Notes: generated by a model not told the origin, from the sequence alone. 64,000 bases of DNA from Marinospirillum alkaliphilum DSM 21637 (GCF_900119735.1 NZ_FPJW01000009.1:97550-161549), one strand, 5' to 3'; shown: positions 47,195 through 56,096, counted from the stretch's first letter. Program-made: numbers and translations.

Positions 47195-47955
47195 AACCCC
47201 TGACTCCTGCGCCAGCGGCTTAACTGATCAACCAGTGCCTCAGGCTGCTCCAGCCAGGGAAGATGCCCTGCATCGGGTATCACTGACCAGCTCACATCAG
47301 GGAAATCCTGTGGTAACTGCTGCCAGTCAGGGCACAAGGGATCTTGCGCACCACGTAAAAACAGCAAAGGACAAGGCGGTTGCTGTAACACCTGGCTGTT
47401 ATCCAGTTGCTGCAGCAACACCAGACCACTTTGCAAGCTATCCTGAGGCAGCAAGGCCGGGCCGCTTGCCATGGCAATCAACTCAGCCGCAGCGCTGGCA
47501 TGGCTTTCAACCTGCAACTGCCAGTTCATGAAGTGGATCCAGGCACGCCCGGCATCCCGCTGAAAGTTGCGATGAAACAGTTTTAACTCCGATGGATGCA
47601 ATCCACACATCAAGGGTGGCTGCTGCACAAAAGCAGGTCCCATACCCAGGCACACCGCCCCCTTGATACTGGTATTCAGGGTTGCCTGCTGTAACAACTG
47701 TCCCAACACCAACCCACCCAGCGACCAGCCCAGCCAGATGGCCGGTTCGGGATGCATGTTTTGCAGGCATTGCAATAACGGCAAGGAATCACCCTGGGCC
47801 GCCAACTGCCAGATTTTCGGATCACTCGGCCAGTCCAGCAGCCGTACCGGTACCGAAGGCTGTTCAACGGCCAGGGCATTCGCCAGTGGCTGCATCGCTG
47901 CGGCAGGCATGCCCCAACCGGGTAACAGCACCCAGGGCAGGGAAGACTCAGGCAT
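47191..47955 (-). CDS. bioH: Pimeloyl-ACP methyl ester carboxylesterase BioH
   Basis: A 254-aa alpha/beta hydrolase that removes the methyl mask from pimeloyl-ACP methyl ester. ATG 47953-47955 (MPESSLPWVLLPGWGMP) is chosen; the frame is open 19 codons further into bioF. The nucleophile Ser is in IWLGWSLGGLVLGQ and the catalytic His near the end in DAGHLPWLEQP. The start overlaps the bioF stop by eight bases as ATGCCTGA, the same arrangement as prmC/prfA here. Confidence 0.92.
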   Translation of the reverse strand: MPESSLPWVLLPGWGMPAAAMQPLANALAVEQPSVPVRLLDWPSDPKIWQLAAQGDSLPLLQCLQNMHPEPAIWLGWSLGGLVLGQLLQQATLNTSIKGAVCLGMGPAFVQQPPLMCGLHPSELKLFHRNFQRDAGRAWIHFMNWQLQVESHASAAAELIAMASGPALLPQDSLQSGLVLLQQLDNSQVLQQPPCPLLFLRGAQDPLCPDWQQLPQDFPDVSWSVIPDAGHLPWLEQPEALVDQLSRWRRSQGL

Positions 47956-49144
47956 CAACAGCTTCCTCCTGAAATGCCAGTGGTTCCTGCTGCTGCAACT
48001 GCTCCAGCTCATTCAGCAGTTGATCCACCTGGTGCATCTGATGACTGGCCGTCAGAGTGATGCGCAAGCGGGCCTGACCTCTGGGAACCGTGGGCGGGCG
48101 TATGGCCATCACCAGCAATCCGGCTTCCCGCAAGCGAGCCGACCAGTGCAAGGCACGCGCACTGGAACCCAGCAACAAGGGTTGAATGGCCGTGTCTGAA
48201 GGCATCAGGGGTAAACCCAGCTGTGCCGCCCGGCGACGGAAATATTGAATCAAATCATGCAAATGCTGACGCCGTTCAGGCTCTTGTGCCAATAAATCCA
48301 GCGCCTTCAGGGTTGCCACGGCCAGCGCCGCAGGCTGGGCAGTGGTGTAAATGTGAGTACGGGCAAACTGTTGCAGGTAATCGATCACCACCTGATCAGC
48401 AGCAATAAAGGCACCGGCCGTACCCAGCGCCTTGCCGAGCGTGCCCATCAGCAAGGGCACCTGGCTGGCTGGCAGCGCCGCACCACAACTGCCCTCACCC
48501 TGTGAACCCAGCACACCCAAACCGTGGGCATCATCCACCATCAGCCAGGCCTTGTGACGCTGGCACAAGCGGGCCAGACCCGCCAGATCCGCCTGATCCC
48601 CATCCATGCTGAAAACACTGTCGGTCACCACCAGGGTCTGGCCGTCATGTGGTTTATCCAGCAACTGTTGCAGGTGGTTTGAATCCAGATGTTGATAACG
48701 GCGAAAGTTCGCACCGGATGCCAGCCCGGCATCCAGCAAGGATGCATGATTCAGACGATCCTGCAGCACCCGGTCACCACTGCCGAACAGTGTCTGAATG
48801 GCGGCCAGATTGGCCTGATAACCACTGGAAAACAGCAATGCCGCTTCACGCCCGGTCAATGCAGCCAGGCGCTCTTCCAGTTGCCGGTGTGGCAACTGAT
48901 GACCACAGACCCGATGTGAAGCACCACTGCCCACGCCCCACTGAGAAGCGCCTTCAGCCAAGGCCTGTTGCAAACGAACATCAGCCGCCAGACCCAGATA
49001 ATCATTGCTGCTGAAATTGATCAGCGACTGCCCTTCAACCTGCACCACCACTCCCTGAGCGGATTGCAGCAGGGGGGGCTGACGCCACAGGTGTTGCTGG
49101 CGACGCTGTTCCAGTCGCTGTTGCAGGTGACCGTAATCCGGCAT
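47948..49144 (-). CDS. bioF: 8-amino-7-oxononanoate synthase
   Basis: A 398-aa PLP enzyme condensing pimeloyl-ACP/CoA with alanine. It shows FSSNDYLGLAADVRLQQAL, GVGSGASHRVCGHQLPHRQL, TDSVFSMDGDQADLAGL and DDAHGLGVLG. The PLP lysine is in LMGTLGKALGTAGAFIA. Length is normal. Begins four bases after bioB and overlaps bioH. Confidence 0.96.
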   Translation of the reverse strand: MPDYGHLQQRLEQRRQQHLWRQPPLLQSAQGVVVQVEGQSLINFSSNDYLGLAADVRLQQALAEGASQWGVGSGASHRVCGHQLPHRQLEERLAALTGREAALLFSSGYQANLAAIQTLFGSGDRVLQDRLNHASLLDAGLASGANFRRYQHLDSNHLQQLLDKPHDGQTLVVTDSVFSMDGDQADLAGLARLCQRHKAWLMVDDAHGLGVLGSQGEGSCGAALPASQVPLLMGTLGKALGTAGAFIAADQVVIDYLQQFARTHIYTTAQPAALAVATLKALDLLAQEPERRQHLHDLIQYFRRRAAQLGLPLMPSDTAIQPLLLGSSARALHWSARLREAGLLVMAIRPPTVPRGQARLRITLTASHQMHQVDQLLNELEQLQQQEPLAFQEEAVDA

Positions 49145-49148
49145 GGTG

Positions 49149-50228
49149 TCAGATCACCAGTCCACAGGGTTTGCGGCTGCGCTCACTGTCCTTGCGGGTG
49201 GCATCCTGAAACAGGGACTGGTTGGCCGCCAGTACATCCTGCAGGGCCGCTTGATGCACACTTTCATCAACCACCGCCTCTGTCTGCCGACTGTTGATGC
49301 CCAGCTTGCGGAACAGGGTCTGGTCTTTTTGTGCCTCGGGATTACCGGTGGTCAGCAGTTTGTCACCGTAAAAAATCGAGTTGGCTCCGGCAAAAAATGC
49401 CAGTGCCTGCGCCGTGTCATCCAGTTTTTCACGCCCGGCGGACAGACGAATGCGAGACGCCGGCATCATGATCCGCGCCACCGCAATGACCCGGATGAAC
49501 TCCAGCGGCTCCAGATCTTCAACAGCTTCCAGTGGCGTGCCGGGAACCTTCACCAGCATATTCAGCGGCACACTCTCCGGGTGCGGTTGCAGGCCAGCCA
49601 GTTGTTGCAGCAAACCCATGCGATCTTCATTGCCTTCACCCATACCCAGAATACCGCCACAGCAGATTTTCATGCCGGCCTTGCGCACCTTGTCGAGCGT
49701 ATCAAGCCGGTCACTGTAAGTACGGGTGCTGATGATTTCGCCGTAAAACTCAGCCGAGGTATCCAGATTGTGGTTGTAATAATCCAGACCGGCATCAGCC
49801 AGGGCTTCGGCCTGCCCATCCTTCAGCATGCCCAGGGTCATGCAGGTTTCCAGACCCATGGACTTCACCTCACGGATCATGTCCAGTACCGCAGGCATGT
49901 CCCGGTCAGCCGGAGAACGCCAGGCTGCACCCATGCAAAAACGACTGGCTCCGGCCTGCCGGGCGGCACGCGCCTGTTCCACCACTTTGCTGATCTCCAG
50001 CAGCCTTTCTTTTTCCAGACCTGTGTTGTAATGCGCGGACTGGGGGCAATACTTGCAATCCTCCGGACAACTGCCGGTCTTGATCGATAACAGCGTCGAG
50101 ACCTGCACATCGTTGGCGTCAAAGTATTCACGATGAACCGTGTGAGCACGGAACAACAGGTCGTTGAAAGGCAGGGCAAAAAGGGCAGCAATTTCTTCAC
50201 TGCTCCAGTCGTGGCGCAAAGCGGTCAT
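49149..50228 (-). CDS. bioB: Biotin synthase
   Basis: A 359-aa radical-SAM enzyme inserting sulfur into dethiobiotin. The radical-SAM cluster is CPEDCKYC ([16 protein letters not shown]), with [24 protein letters not shown] and [10 protein letters not shown] following. The start ATG 50226-50228 ([12 protein letters not shown]) has AGGA eight bases upstream; the TTG-like longer frame crosses the operator. First gene of bioBFHCD, controlled by the BirA-like boxes just upstream. Confidence 0.97.
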   Translation of the reverse strand: MTALRHDWSSEEIAALFALPFNDLLFRAHTVHREYFDANDVQVSTLLSIKTGSCPEDCKYCPQSAHYNTGLEKERLLEISKVVEQARAARQAGASRFCMGAAWRSPADRDMPAVLDMIREVKSMGLETCMTLGMLKDGQAEALADAGLDYYNHNLDTSAEFYGEIISTRTYSDRLDTLDKVRKAGMKICCGGILGMGEGNEDRMGLLQQLAGLQPHPESVPLNMLVKVPGTPLEAVEDLEPLEFIRVIAVARIMMPASRIRLSAGREKLDDTAQALAFFAGANSIFYGDKLLTTGNPEAQKDQTLFRKLGINSRQTEAVVDESVHQAALQDVLAANQSLFQDATRKDSERSRKPCGLVI

Positions 50229-50238
50229 GGCAGAAGTC

Positions 50239-50270
50239 CTGTAAACCTGAAAAACACAGTTGGTTAACAA
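50239..50270. promoter_or_regulatory. BirA-like operator 1, at the inferred bioB transcription start
   Basis: CTGTAAACC-N14-GGTTAACAA (50239-50270). It fits the BirA consensus TTGTAAACC-N14-16-GGTTTACAA with one change in each arm. It ends ten bases before the bioB ATG. Confidence 0.75.
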
Positions 50271-50292
50271 GGATGATGCTGGAGCAGGGATA

Positions 50293-51054
50293 ATGCTGTC
50301 AACTTATATACGAACACAGGTTAACAAACTGGAGCGAAGCCTGTTCCAACTGCACCGTAAAAGCCGTCGATTGCTGCCCGGCGAATGCCTGATCTGCAGC
50401 CAGCCGGTCAGCCATGAGCGGGATTTATGTGATGCCTGCAGCAGCGACCTGCCACACAACACCCCCTGTTGTGATCATTGCGCCGAACCTCTGGCACTGC
50501 AGTTGCCCAGAAATCACACCACCCACCTACTGTGCAGCCGCTGCGGCAAACAACCTCCGGCCTTTGATCGGGTGATTGCGCCCTGGCGTTATGCCGCTCC
50601 GGTGGATCAATTATTATGGGGCTTCAAATACCAGCAACAACGCACCGCCGGTTACCTGCTGCTGGACCTGCTGCTGCAAGCCCTGCAATACGAAACCCTG
50701 GATCAGGATGCGCTGCTGGTGATTCCAGGCCAGCAACAAAGAATCCGCGAACGCGGTCTGCACGCACCGGCCTGGCTGGCCAGACGCCTGGCACTGGCCA
50801 CCGGACTGAATTATCAACCCAACTGGTTGCAGCGCCAGCGTGACCTCCCCAGCCAGCAGGAACTGGGACGCAAGGCACGCTGGCTGAACCCCAGGGATGC
50901 CTTCACCGCCAGTCCTGAAGTGGCAGGAAAACGCCTGTTGCTGCTGGATGATGTGGTCACCACCGGTGCCACCGTGCACTGGGCCAGTGAAGTGCTGAAA
51001 GCGCAGGGTGCGCGTGAAGTGGTCATCCTGGCTGTTGCACGGACACCGACCTGA
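50293..51054 (+). CDS. ComF-family phosphoribosyltransferase-like protein
   Basis: A 253-aa protein with an N-terminal zinc-binding region (CLICSQ, CDAC, CCDHC, CSRCG) and a C-terminal PRTase domain with the PRPP motif [17 protein letters not shown] near residue 215. This is the ComF/GntX architecture, linked to DNA uptake and use of DNA in naturally competent or DNA-scavenging bacteria. ATG 50293 has GGAG upstream. It is divergent from bioB with only 64 bases between the start codons, the pseudomonad arrangement. The second BirA-like box lies across its start. Confidence 0.88.
   Translation: MLSTYIRTQVNKLERSLFQLHRKSRRLLPGECLICSQPVSHERDLCDACSSDLPHNTPCCDHCAEPLALQLPRNHTTHLLCSRCGKQPPAFDRVIAPWRYAAPVDQLLWGFKYQQQRTAGYLLLDLLLQALQYETLDQDALLVIPGQQQRIRERGLHAPAWLARRLALATGLNYQPNWLQRQRDLPSQQELGRKARWLNPRDAFTASPEVAGKRLLLLDDVVTTGATVHWASEVLKAQGAREVVILAVARTPT
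50296..50327. promoter_or_regulatory. BirA-like operator 2, overlapping the bioB -35
   Basis: CTGTCAACT-N14-GGTTAACAA, the same spacing and an identical right arm to operator 1, 57 bases away. Its left arm contains a perfect TTGACA on the minus strand (50302-50297), which with CATCAT 18 bases on forms the likely bioB promoter. It covers the first codons of comF. Confidence 0.6.
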
Positions 51055-51073
51055 ATCAAACACGCTCAAAGTG

Positions 51074-51100
51074 ACGAGCTACCGATGATCGGTAGCTCGT
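51074..51100. terminator. Strong hairpin between convergent comF and dehydrogenase genes
   Basis: ACGAGCTACCGA and TCGGTAGCTCGT form a perfect 12-pair stem around TGA. No T-tract on either side, so it is a 3'-end stabilising structure or imperfect bidirectional terminator. Confidence 0.55.
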
Positions 51101-51119
51101 GGCGTACAAACAGGCAGGT

Positions 51120-52271
51120 TCAGTTGCTGAACAGGTGGCGGGCGATGATGACTTTCTGAATTTCGCTGGTGCCTTCATAAATGCTGGTGACTCGGATGTC
51201 ACGGGCAAAACGCTCCAACGGGTAGTCCTTCATGTAACCATTGGCACCCAGCAATTGCAGGGCGGCATAACAGGCACGATTGCCTTTTTCGGTTGCCATC
51301 AGTTTGGCCATGGAAGCCTGCTGGGCAAAGGGTAAACCGGCCTCTTTTAATGCCGCAGCCTGCAGGGTCAGCAAACGGGCAGCTTCCATTTCCGTGTAGT
51401 GTTCGGCCAGCATCCATTGCAGTCCCTGAAACTCAGCCAGGGCTTTACCAAACTGTTTGCGCTCCTTCACATAATCCCTTGCATAATCCAGTGCGGCTCC
51501 GGCAACACCCAGTGCCAGCGAGGCAATGCCAATCCGGCCACCGGCCAGCTCCACCACCGCTATCTTGAAGCCCTGATTTTCCTCACCCATCAAGGCATCC
51601 AGTGGCACACGACAGTCCTTGAACACCACCTCGTGGGTGCCGGAACCCTTCTGGCCCATTTTCTGTTCGGGTTTACCCACCTCAATGCCGGGGCTGTTCG
51701 CCGGTACCAGAAAACAGGAAATGCCCTTGCCCTTGGGTGCATCCGGGTCAGTCACTGCCCACACCACATACACCCCGGCAATGGCGGCGGTGGAAATCCA
51801 CACCTTGCTGCCATTCAACACCCAGCTGTCGCCATCGCGCACGGCACGGGTTTTCATCGCTGCAGGGTCAGAGCCTGCTTCGGTTTCGGTCAGGCAGAAA
51901 CTGCCGCCGTAGTATTCACCGGAACAGAGCCTGGGCAGGTACTGCTGTTTCTGCTGTTCACTGCCGATGGCCTGAATCACTTCAGCCACCATGTTGCTGA
52001 CTGATACCGACACAGCAGTGGAGGCACAGGCCCGCGCCAGCTCAGTGATCGCCAGTGAAAACGCCACTGTACCGGCCTGAGTGCCGCCGTATTCGGCATC
52101 AATGTTCAGCCCCATGAAACCCAGCTCAGCCAGCTGGCTCAAATGGCTTTTGAGAATCTCCGGATCAGCGGTCTGATCCAGCTCGGCAGCCTTCGGAGCC
52201 AACACACCCTCAGCAAACTGCCGGGCCGTCTGCTGGATCATGGCCTGTTCTTCTGTCAGATCAAAATTCAT
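51120..52271 (-). CDS. Acyl-CoA dehydrogenase, short/branched-chain type
   Basis: A 383-aa FAD enzyme of normal acyl-CoA dehydrogenase length. Visible are FDLTEEQAMIQQTARQFAEG, GEYYGGSFCLTETEAGSDPAAMKTRA, WVLNGSKVWISTAAIAGVYVV and MGQKGSGTHEVVFKDCRVP. The catalytic Glu region is YPLERFARDIRVTSIYEGTSEIQ. Its neighbours (a type-2 3-hydroxyacyl-CoA dehydrogenase, an acyl-CoA ligase and a thiolase) suggest 2-methylbutanoyl-CoA or similar short-chain substrates. GAGGG precedes the ATG. Confidence 0.94.
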   Translation of the reverse strand: MNFDLTEEQAMIQQTARQFAEGVLAPKAAELDQTADPEILKSHLSQLAELGFMGLNIDAEYGGTQAGTVAFSLAITELARACASTAVSVSVSNMVAEVIQAIGSEQQKQQYLPRLCSGEYYGGSFCLTETEAGSDPAAMKTRAVRDGDSWVLNGSKVWISTAAIAGVYVVWAVTDPDAPKGKGISCFLVPANSPGIEVGKPEQKMGQKGSGTHEVVFKDCRVPLDALMGEENQGFKIAVVELAGGRIGIASLALGVAGAALDYARDYVKERKQFGKALAEFQGLQWMLAEHYTEMEAARLLTLQAAALKEAGLPFAQQASMAKLMATEKGNRACYAALQLLGANGYMKDYPLERFARDIRVTSIYEGTSEIQKVIIARHLFSN

Positions 52272-52449
52272 TTTTTTACCCTCATACAGGGTTAAAGCGG
52301 CTTTCCGCCAGATCGGTTATTTGCAGAGCGGCTACAGGCATGTCGCAACAAGCAGGCCAGGGATGGACTGCGCAGGGCGTAAAAGCAGGATGCGCCCCGC
52401 CCTGAACGCGACACGCCTGTAAACCGCCCCTGACTGACAAGCATCGCAA

Positions 52450-53217
52450 TCACACCATCCGAATGGCACCATCCATACGAATCACTTCACCGTTCAGGTA
52501 GGTGTTTTCGATGATGTGTGCCACCAGGGAAGCAAACTCTTCCGGCTTGCCAAGGCGTTTCGGGAAGGGCACACCGGCCTCCAGCTGCTGACGGGCTTCT
52601 TCAGGAATACCTGCCATCATCGGTGTACCACACACACCGGGGGCAATGGTCATCACACGAATGCCATGGCGCGACAATTCACGCGCCAGCGGCAGCGCCA
52701 TACCCACCACACCGGCTTTGGACGCTGCATAACTGGCCTGTCCCACCTGCCCGTCAAAAGCAGCAATCGAAGCGGTATTGATGATCACACCCCGTTCGCC
52801 ATCGTCCTGAGCCGGCAGTTTTGCCATCGCCGCTGCGGCCAGACGTGCCACATTGAAACTACCCACCAGATTGATGTTGATGCCACGGGCAAAAGCATCC
52901 AGATCTGCCGGATTCAGCTCACGATCCAGCAGCTTCTGCACCACCACAATACCGGCACAATTGATCACACCGGACAGGCCACCAAATTGTTTCACGGCCA
53001 GATCCACGGCGGTCTGCACCTGCTCGGCGGAAGTCACGTCACAAGGGCTGAACACCGACTTGTCGGCCCCCAGCTTTTGCACCAGTGCTGCACCGGCCTC
53101 GGCATTCAGATCCGCCAGTACCACCCGCGCACCCCGCGCCACCAGATACTCAGCCGTTGCTGCGCCCAGCCCGGAGGCACCACCGGTAATCAGAAAGGTT
53201 TGTTGATCGATTTTCAT
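52450..53217 (-). CDS. SDR 3-hydroxyacyl-CoA dehydrogenase type 2 (HSD17B10-like)
   Basis: A 255-aa short-chain dehydrogenase. The NAD loop is LITGGASGLGAATAEYL at residues 9-25, with the cofactor Asp in LADLNAEAG, NCAGIVVVQK, and a Ser-Tyr-Lys catalytic set in NTASIAAFDGQVGQASYAASKAG. The sequence around LNPADLDAFARGININLVGSFNVARLAA is typical of 3-hydroxy-2-methylbutyryl-CoA dehydrogenase. It probably handles the third step after the dehydrogenase at 51120. No ribosome site is strong. Confidence 0.92.
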   Translation of the reverse strand: MKIDQQTFLITGGASGLGAATAEYLVARGARVVLADLNAEAGAALVQKLGADKSVFSPCDVTSAEQVQTAVDLAVKQFGGLSGVINCAGIVVVQKLLDRELNPADLDAFARGININLVGSFNVARLAAAAMAKLPAQDDGERGVIINTASIAAFDGQVGQASYAASKAGVVGMALPLARELSRHGIRVMTIAPGVCGTPMMAGIPEEARQQLEAGVPFPKRLGKPEEFASLVAHIIENTYLNGEVIRMDGAIRMV

Positions 53218-53312
53218 GAGCTCATTTCTCTACAGTTAACGATTAGTCCGCCAGATGTCCGGCAACGAATGCTGTTGGTCAGGACGCGTGAATACATCCC
53301 TGTAAGCTCTGG

Positions 53313-53473
53313 CTGCAACTTCCTGTTGCAGACAGCCTGACCCATCAGCATCTCGTGCCATACCGAGCCCTGGCATAGGGCAAGGATGCCCTGCGGCAAG
53401 CGAAGCAGGGACTGCGCAGCGCGGCGTTTGAGGCAAGGAAAGCCGAACACGCCGAAAGCAGGGCTCCTTGCCC
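53313..53473. repeat. Structured intergenic region with large inverted repeats
   Basis: The 272-base gap between the SDR and ligase genes carries a CTGCAAC-TTCCT-GTTGCAG stem (53313-53331). A larger pair of arms, GGGCAAGGATGCCCTGC (53378-53394) and GCAGGGCTCCTTGCCC (53458-53473), pairs with one bulged base across a ~63-base loop, with inner CGGCGT/ACGCCG arms. A GGACTGCGCAG word here recurs in the gap at 52272-52449. No ORF. It looks like a dispersed intergenic repeat rather than a simple terminator. Confidence 0.55.
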
Positions 53474-53489
53474 AATATGCCTACACTCA

Positions 53490-55154
53490 TCAGGTTTCGG
53501 TTTCAGCCTGCTTGCGCAGGATAAAGCGCTGGATTTTGCCGCTGGGTGTTTTTGGCAGTGCATCAACAAACTCAATTTCCCGCGGGAAGGCATGCGCCGA
53601 CAGGCGTTCGCGCACCAGCGCCTGAATGTCTTTCACCAGTTGGTCGCTGGGTTCCTGACCGGCCTTCAGCACCACAAAAGACTTGATGATGTATCCACGC
53701 AGTTCATCGGGTTTGCCCACTGCGGCAGACTCTGCCACCGCCGGGTGCTCCAGCACGGTGTTTTCCACATCGGTCGGGCCAACACGGTAACCGGCAGTGG
53801 TGATGATGTCGTCATCACGTCCGGCAAACCAGAAGGTGCCGTCAGCATGTTTTTCCACCACATCACCGGTGAGGTAATACTTGCCGTGGAAGGGCTTTTT
53901 CTCCTGCCAGGTGTAACCCTGGAAGAAAAATGCCGGAGAGTTTTCCATATCCACCGCCAGCTGACCGGTCTTGCCTGCTTCCAGCTCGTTGTACTCTGCA
54001 TCCAGAATCGCCAGACGGTAACCCGGCATTGGCATACCCATCGAACCCACCGGAGATTCATGCGTCAACGAGTGATGGCAGCAACAGGTCATGCCGGTTT
54101 CAGTCTGACCATAATGATCCATCACACGACAACCCAGGTTATCGCTGACCCAGTTCACCACCTCAGTGTTCAGCGGTTCACCGGCAGAACTGGCCACCCG
54201 CAGTGAAAGCTCACTCGCCTTACCATCCAGCAGCCCACTGGATTTCATCATGCGGTAAGCCGTTGGGGCTGAAGCCAGGTTGGTGATCCGGTGTTTTATC
54301 AGGAATTCCAGGGTGTTTTCAGCAGTGAATCCGGCTTCGTTGAAGTGAGTGGTGCAACCCAGCAGCAGCGGTCCGGTGATGGCGTAATACAGGCCATAAG
54401 CCCAGCCCGGATCAGCCATGTTCCAGAAGCGGTCGGATTCCTGCAGATCGATGGCATAACGCATGTAGATGTAAAAGGCCGGCAACGCCTTCAACGGCAC
54501 GGCGACACCCTTGGATTTACCCACCGTTCCGGAGGTGAACATCTGCAGGAAGGGTTGTTCGGCATCCAGCACCGGCGCATCACAGGCACTGCTCTGGTCC
54601 GCCAGCAGGCTGGCATAATGAACATCACCCCACTGCTTTGCATCCGCTTCACTGCCAATCATCACCATTTTGGGTAGGGTTTTGATCGGTTTGAATTTTT
54701 CTCGGTTGTCCGCATCGGTGAACACCAGCGCGGTTTTGGCCTGGGTCAGACGGTATTCAATGGCTTCATAACCAAAAGCGGTGAACAGCGGCTGGTACAC
54801 TGCACCAATGCGCCAGCTGGCCAGAATCAGTCCCAGCAACTCCGGGGTACGCGACAGCATGGCTGCCACTCGATCACCCGGCTTGACACCCTGGCTTTTT
54901 AACAGATTGGCCATGCGACCGGTCAGAGCGTCCATCTCAGCAAAGGTGAGTGTGGTGACCTTGCCCCGAGTGTCTTCATGCACCAGTGCCGGATGATTCG
55001 CCTTGCTGCCCTGGGCATGGCGACCACAACACTCGGTGTAAGCGTTAAAGCCCTGCGCCAGGCTGCCTTGCAGTTCAGATTCAACAGCGGCCAGTTGGAA
55101 CTGCTGCATGAAAGCGGCGTAGTCCTGCGGCTGGATCAGTTTGGATTCGGCCAT
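53490..55154 (-). CDS. AMP-forming acyl-CoA synthetase
   Basis: A 554-aa adenylating enzyme activating a carboxylic acid to its CoA thioester. ATG 55152-55154 (MAESKLIQPQDYAAF) has GGAGGG upstream. Motifs are QMFTSGTVGKSKGVAVPLKA (the P-loop, with GTVGKSKG in place of the common TGTTGxPKG), DHYGQTETGMTCC, DVVEKHADGTFWFAGRDDDII and the C-terminal catalytic Lys in LPKTPSGKIQR. The Cys-Cys-Cys after TGMT is unusual. Substrate is unknown; cluster partners suggest a short or branched-chain acid. It lies downstream of one TetR-type site and a 16-base palindrome. Confidence 0.92.
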   Translation of the reverse strand: MAESKLIQPQDYAAFMQQFQLAAVESELQGSLAQGFNAYTECCGRHAQGSKANHPALVHEDTRGKVTTLTFAEMDALTGRMANLLKSQGVKPGDRVAAMLSRTPELLGLILASWRIGAVYQPLFTAFGYEAIEYRLTQAKTALVFTDADNREKFKPIKTLPKMVMIGSEADAKQWGDVHYASLLADQSSACDAPVLDAEQPFLQMFTSGTVGKSKGVAVPLKALPAFYIYMRYAIDLQESDRFWNMADPGWAYGLYYAITGPLLLGCTTHFNEAGFTAENTLEFLIKHRITNLASAPTAYRMMKSSGLLDGKASELSLRVASSAGEPLNTEVVNWVSDNLGCRVMDHYGQTETGMTCCCHHSLTHESPVGSMGMPMPGYRLAILDAEYNELEAGKTGQLAVDMENSPAFFFQGYTWQEKKPFHGKYYLTGDVVEKHADGTFWFAGRDDDIITTAGYRVGPTDVENTVLEHPAVAESAAVGKPDELRGYIIKSFVVLKAGQEPSDQLVKDIQALVRERLSAHAFPREIEFVDALPKTPSGKIQRFILRKQAETET

Positions 55155-55198
55155 GGGTGTACCCTCCAGTGTTTCGGTTCTGTTGTTTTTGTATAACC

Positions 55199-55214
55199 TT
55201 GACGTAAACGTCAA
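55199..55214. promoter_or_regulatory. Perfect palindrome upstream of the acyl-CoA synthetase
   Basis: TTGACGT-AA-ACGTCAA, a 7-2-7 palindrome. On the minus strand it lies between a TTGCTC (-35-like) and TTATAC (-10-like), a spacing of about 20 bases that resembles promoters activated by MerR-type regulators. It is similar to what I recall of LiuR-type sites in branched-chain amino-acid regulons. Confidence 0.6.
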
Positions 55215-55262
55215 CTGAGCAATCCAAATAAGGGCGGCCTATAGCCACCCAAAAAGAAAAAA

Positions 55263-55281
55263 CTAGCAAACGCTCGGTTTT
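55263..55281. promoter_or_regulatory. TetR-type operator, site 2 (synthetase side)
   Basis: CTAGCAAACGCTCGGTTTT, sharing the pattern ACTAGC-N4-GCTYGGTTTT with the site before the TetR gene. Half-symmetric as ACC-N-AGC-N4-GCT-N-GTT. About 110 bases upstream of the synthetase start. Confidence 0.6.
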
Positions 55282-55337
55282 TCCCTAGCCTAATTCAGCA
55301 CCGCCTTCCGGGCAAGTATTTTATGCGGGCTCTTTAA

Positions 55338-55919
55338 TCAAACAGCTGAGGGCTCTCTCAACACCATCGCCACCAGTTCCTGCGCCAGGTCATCCGGGGT
55401 CAGCTCTCCATCCGGGTGGTACCACTGCACGGTCCAGTTCAGCGCACCCAGTGCCAGACGACGCTGCAGCCCTTGATCCCCCTTGATCAGTCCTGCTTCA
55501 TGGCATTCGCTGATGACTTCACGCCAGCTGGTTTCATAAGCATCACGCAGTTCCACCAGCAGATCGCGGGATTCCTGTGTCAGGCTGCGCCATTCATAAA
55601 TGGCCACCACGTGGGCATCACGATCTTCCAGCAGGGTGGACAGGTGTGCACGGGCCAGTGCATGGAGCTTTTCTTTCGAAGTGCGGGCACTGGCCAGGGT
55701 CTGGCGCGCAATTTCCATCGCATGCAACATGCCGGATTCAATCACCGCATAAAGGATTTCCTGCTTGTCACTGAAGTGATGAAACAGGCTGCCGGACTTG
55801 ATACCCATGGCATCTGCCAGCATCCGCACGGTGGTGGATTCATAACCCTGATCACAGAACAGGCGCGCAGCAATCGCCACCAGTTCCTTGCGTCTTTTGG
55901 AGTTCTTGTTTAAGTTCAT
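55338..55919 (-). CDS. TetR-family transcription regulator
   Basis: A 193-aa repressor. The N-terminal DNA-binding domain (RRKELVAIAARLFCDQGYESTTVRMLADAMGIKSGSLFHHFSDKQEIL) has the typical TetR helix-turn-helix. The C-terminal ligand domain includes LSTLLEDRDAHVVAIYEWRSLT and LALGALNWTVQWYHPDG, a layout common in acyl-CoA-responsive members such as those controlling fatty-acid or cholesterol-ring catabolism. Matching palindromes at 55929 and 55263 flank it, so it probably controls itself, the synthetase and possibly the divergent thiolase. Confidence 0.92.
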   Translation of the reverse strand: MNLNKNSKRRKELVAIAARLFCDQGYESTTVRMLADAMGIKSGSLFHHFSDKQEILYAVIESGMLHAMEIARQTLASARTSKEKLHALARAHLSTLLEDRDAHVVAIYEWRSLTQESRDLLVELRDAYETSWREVISECHEAGLIKGDQGLQRRLALGALNWTVQWYHPDGELTPDDLAQELVAMVLREPSAV

Positions 55920-55928
55920 GGACGATAA

Positions 55929-55947
55929 CTAGCGCTTGCTTGGTTTT
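55929..55947. promoter_or_regulatory. TetR-type operator, site 1 (between TetR and thiolase)
   Basis: CTAGCGCTTGCTTGGTTTT, 14 of 19 bases identical to site 2 in the same orientation. It is ten bases upstream of the TetR start, where it would block the TetR promoter, and lies in the divergent region shared with the thiolase. Confidence 0.6.
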
Positions 55948-56096
55948 ATGACTTGTGGGTCACAAACTACCCCTAGCCAAGACATCGGTCAAGCAGCACA
56001 CTGGAAACAGACAAAATCACGGTGATACGCCCCTTTCCAGTCAATAACTCAGGCGAGTTCGCCTGCTTCCAATACCAACAACAAGAGGTTTATGCC

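Noticed and set aside
51074..51100. Rho-independent terminator for comF
   Set aside because: The stem is strong but neither side has a T-tract, so it is listed with reduced confidence as a hairpin between convergent genes.
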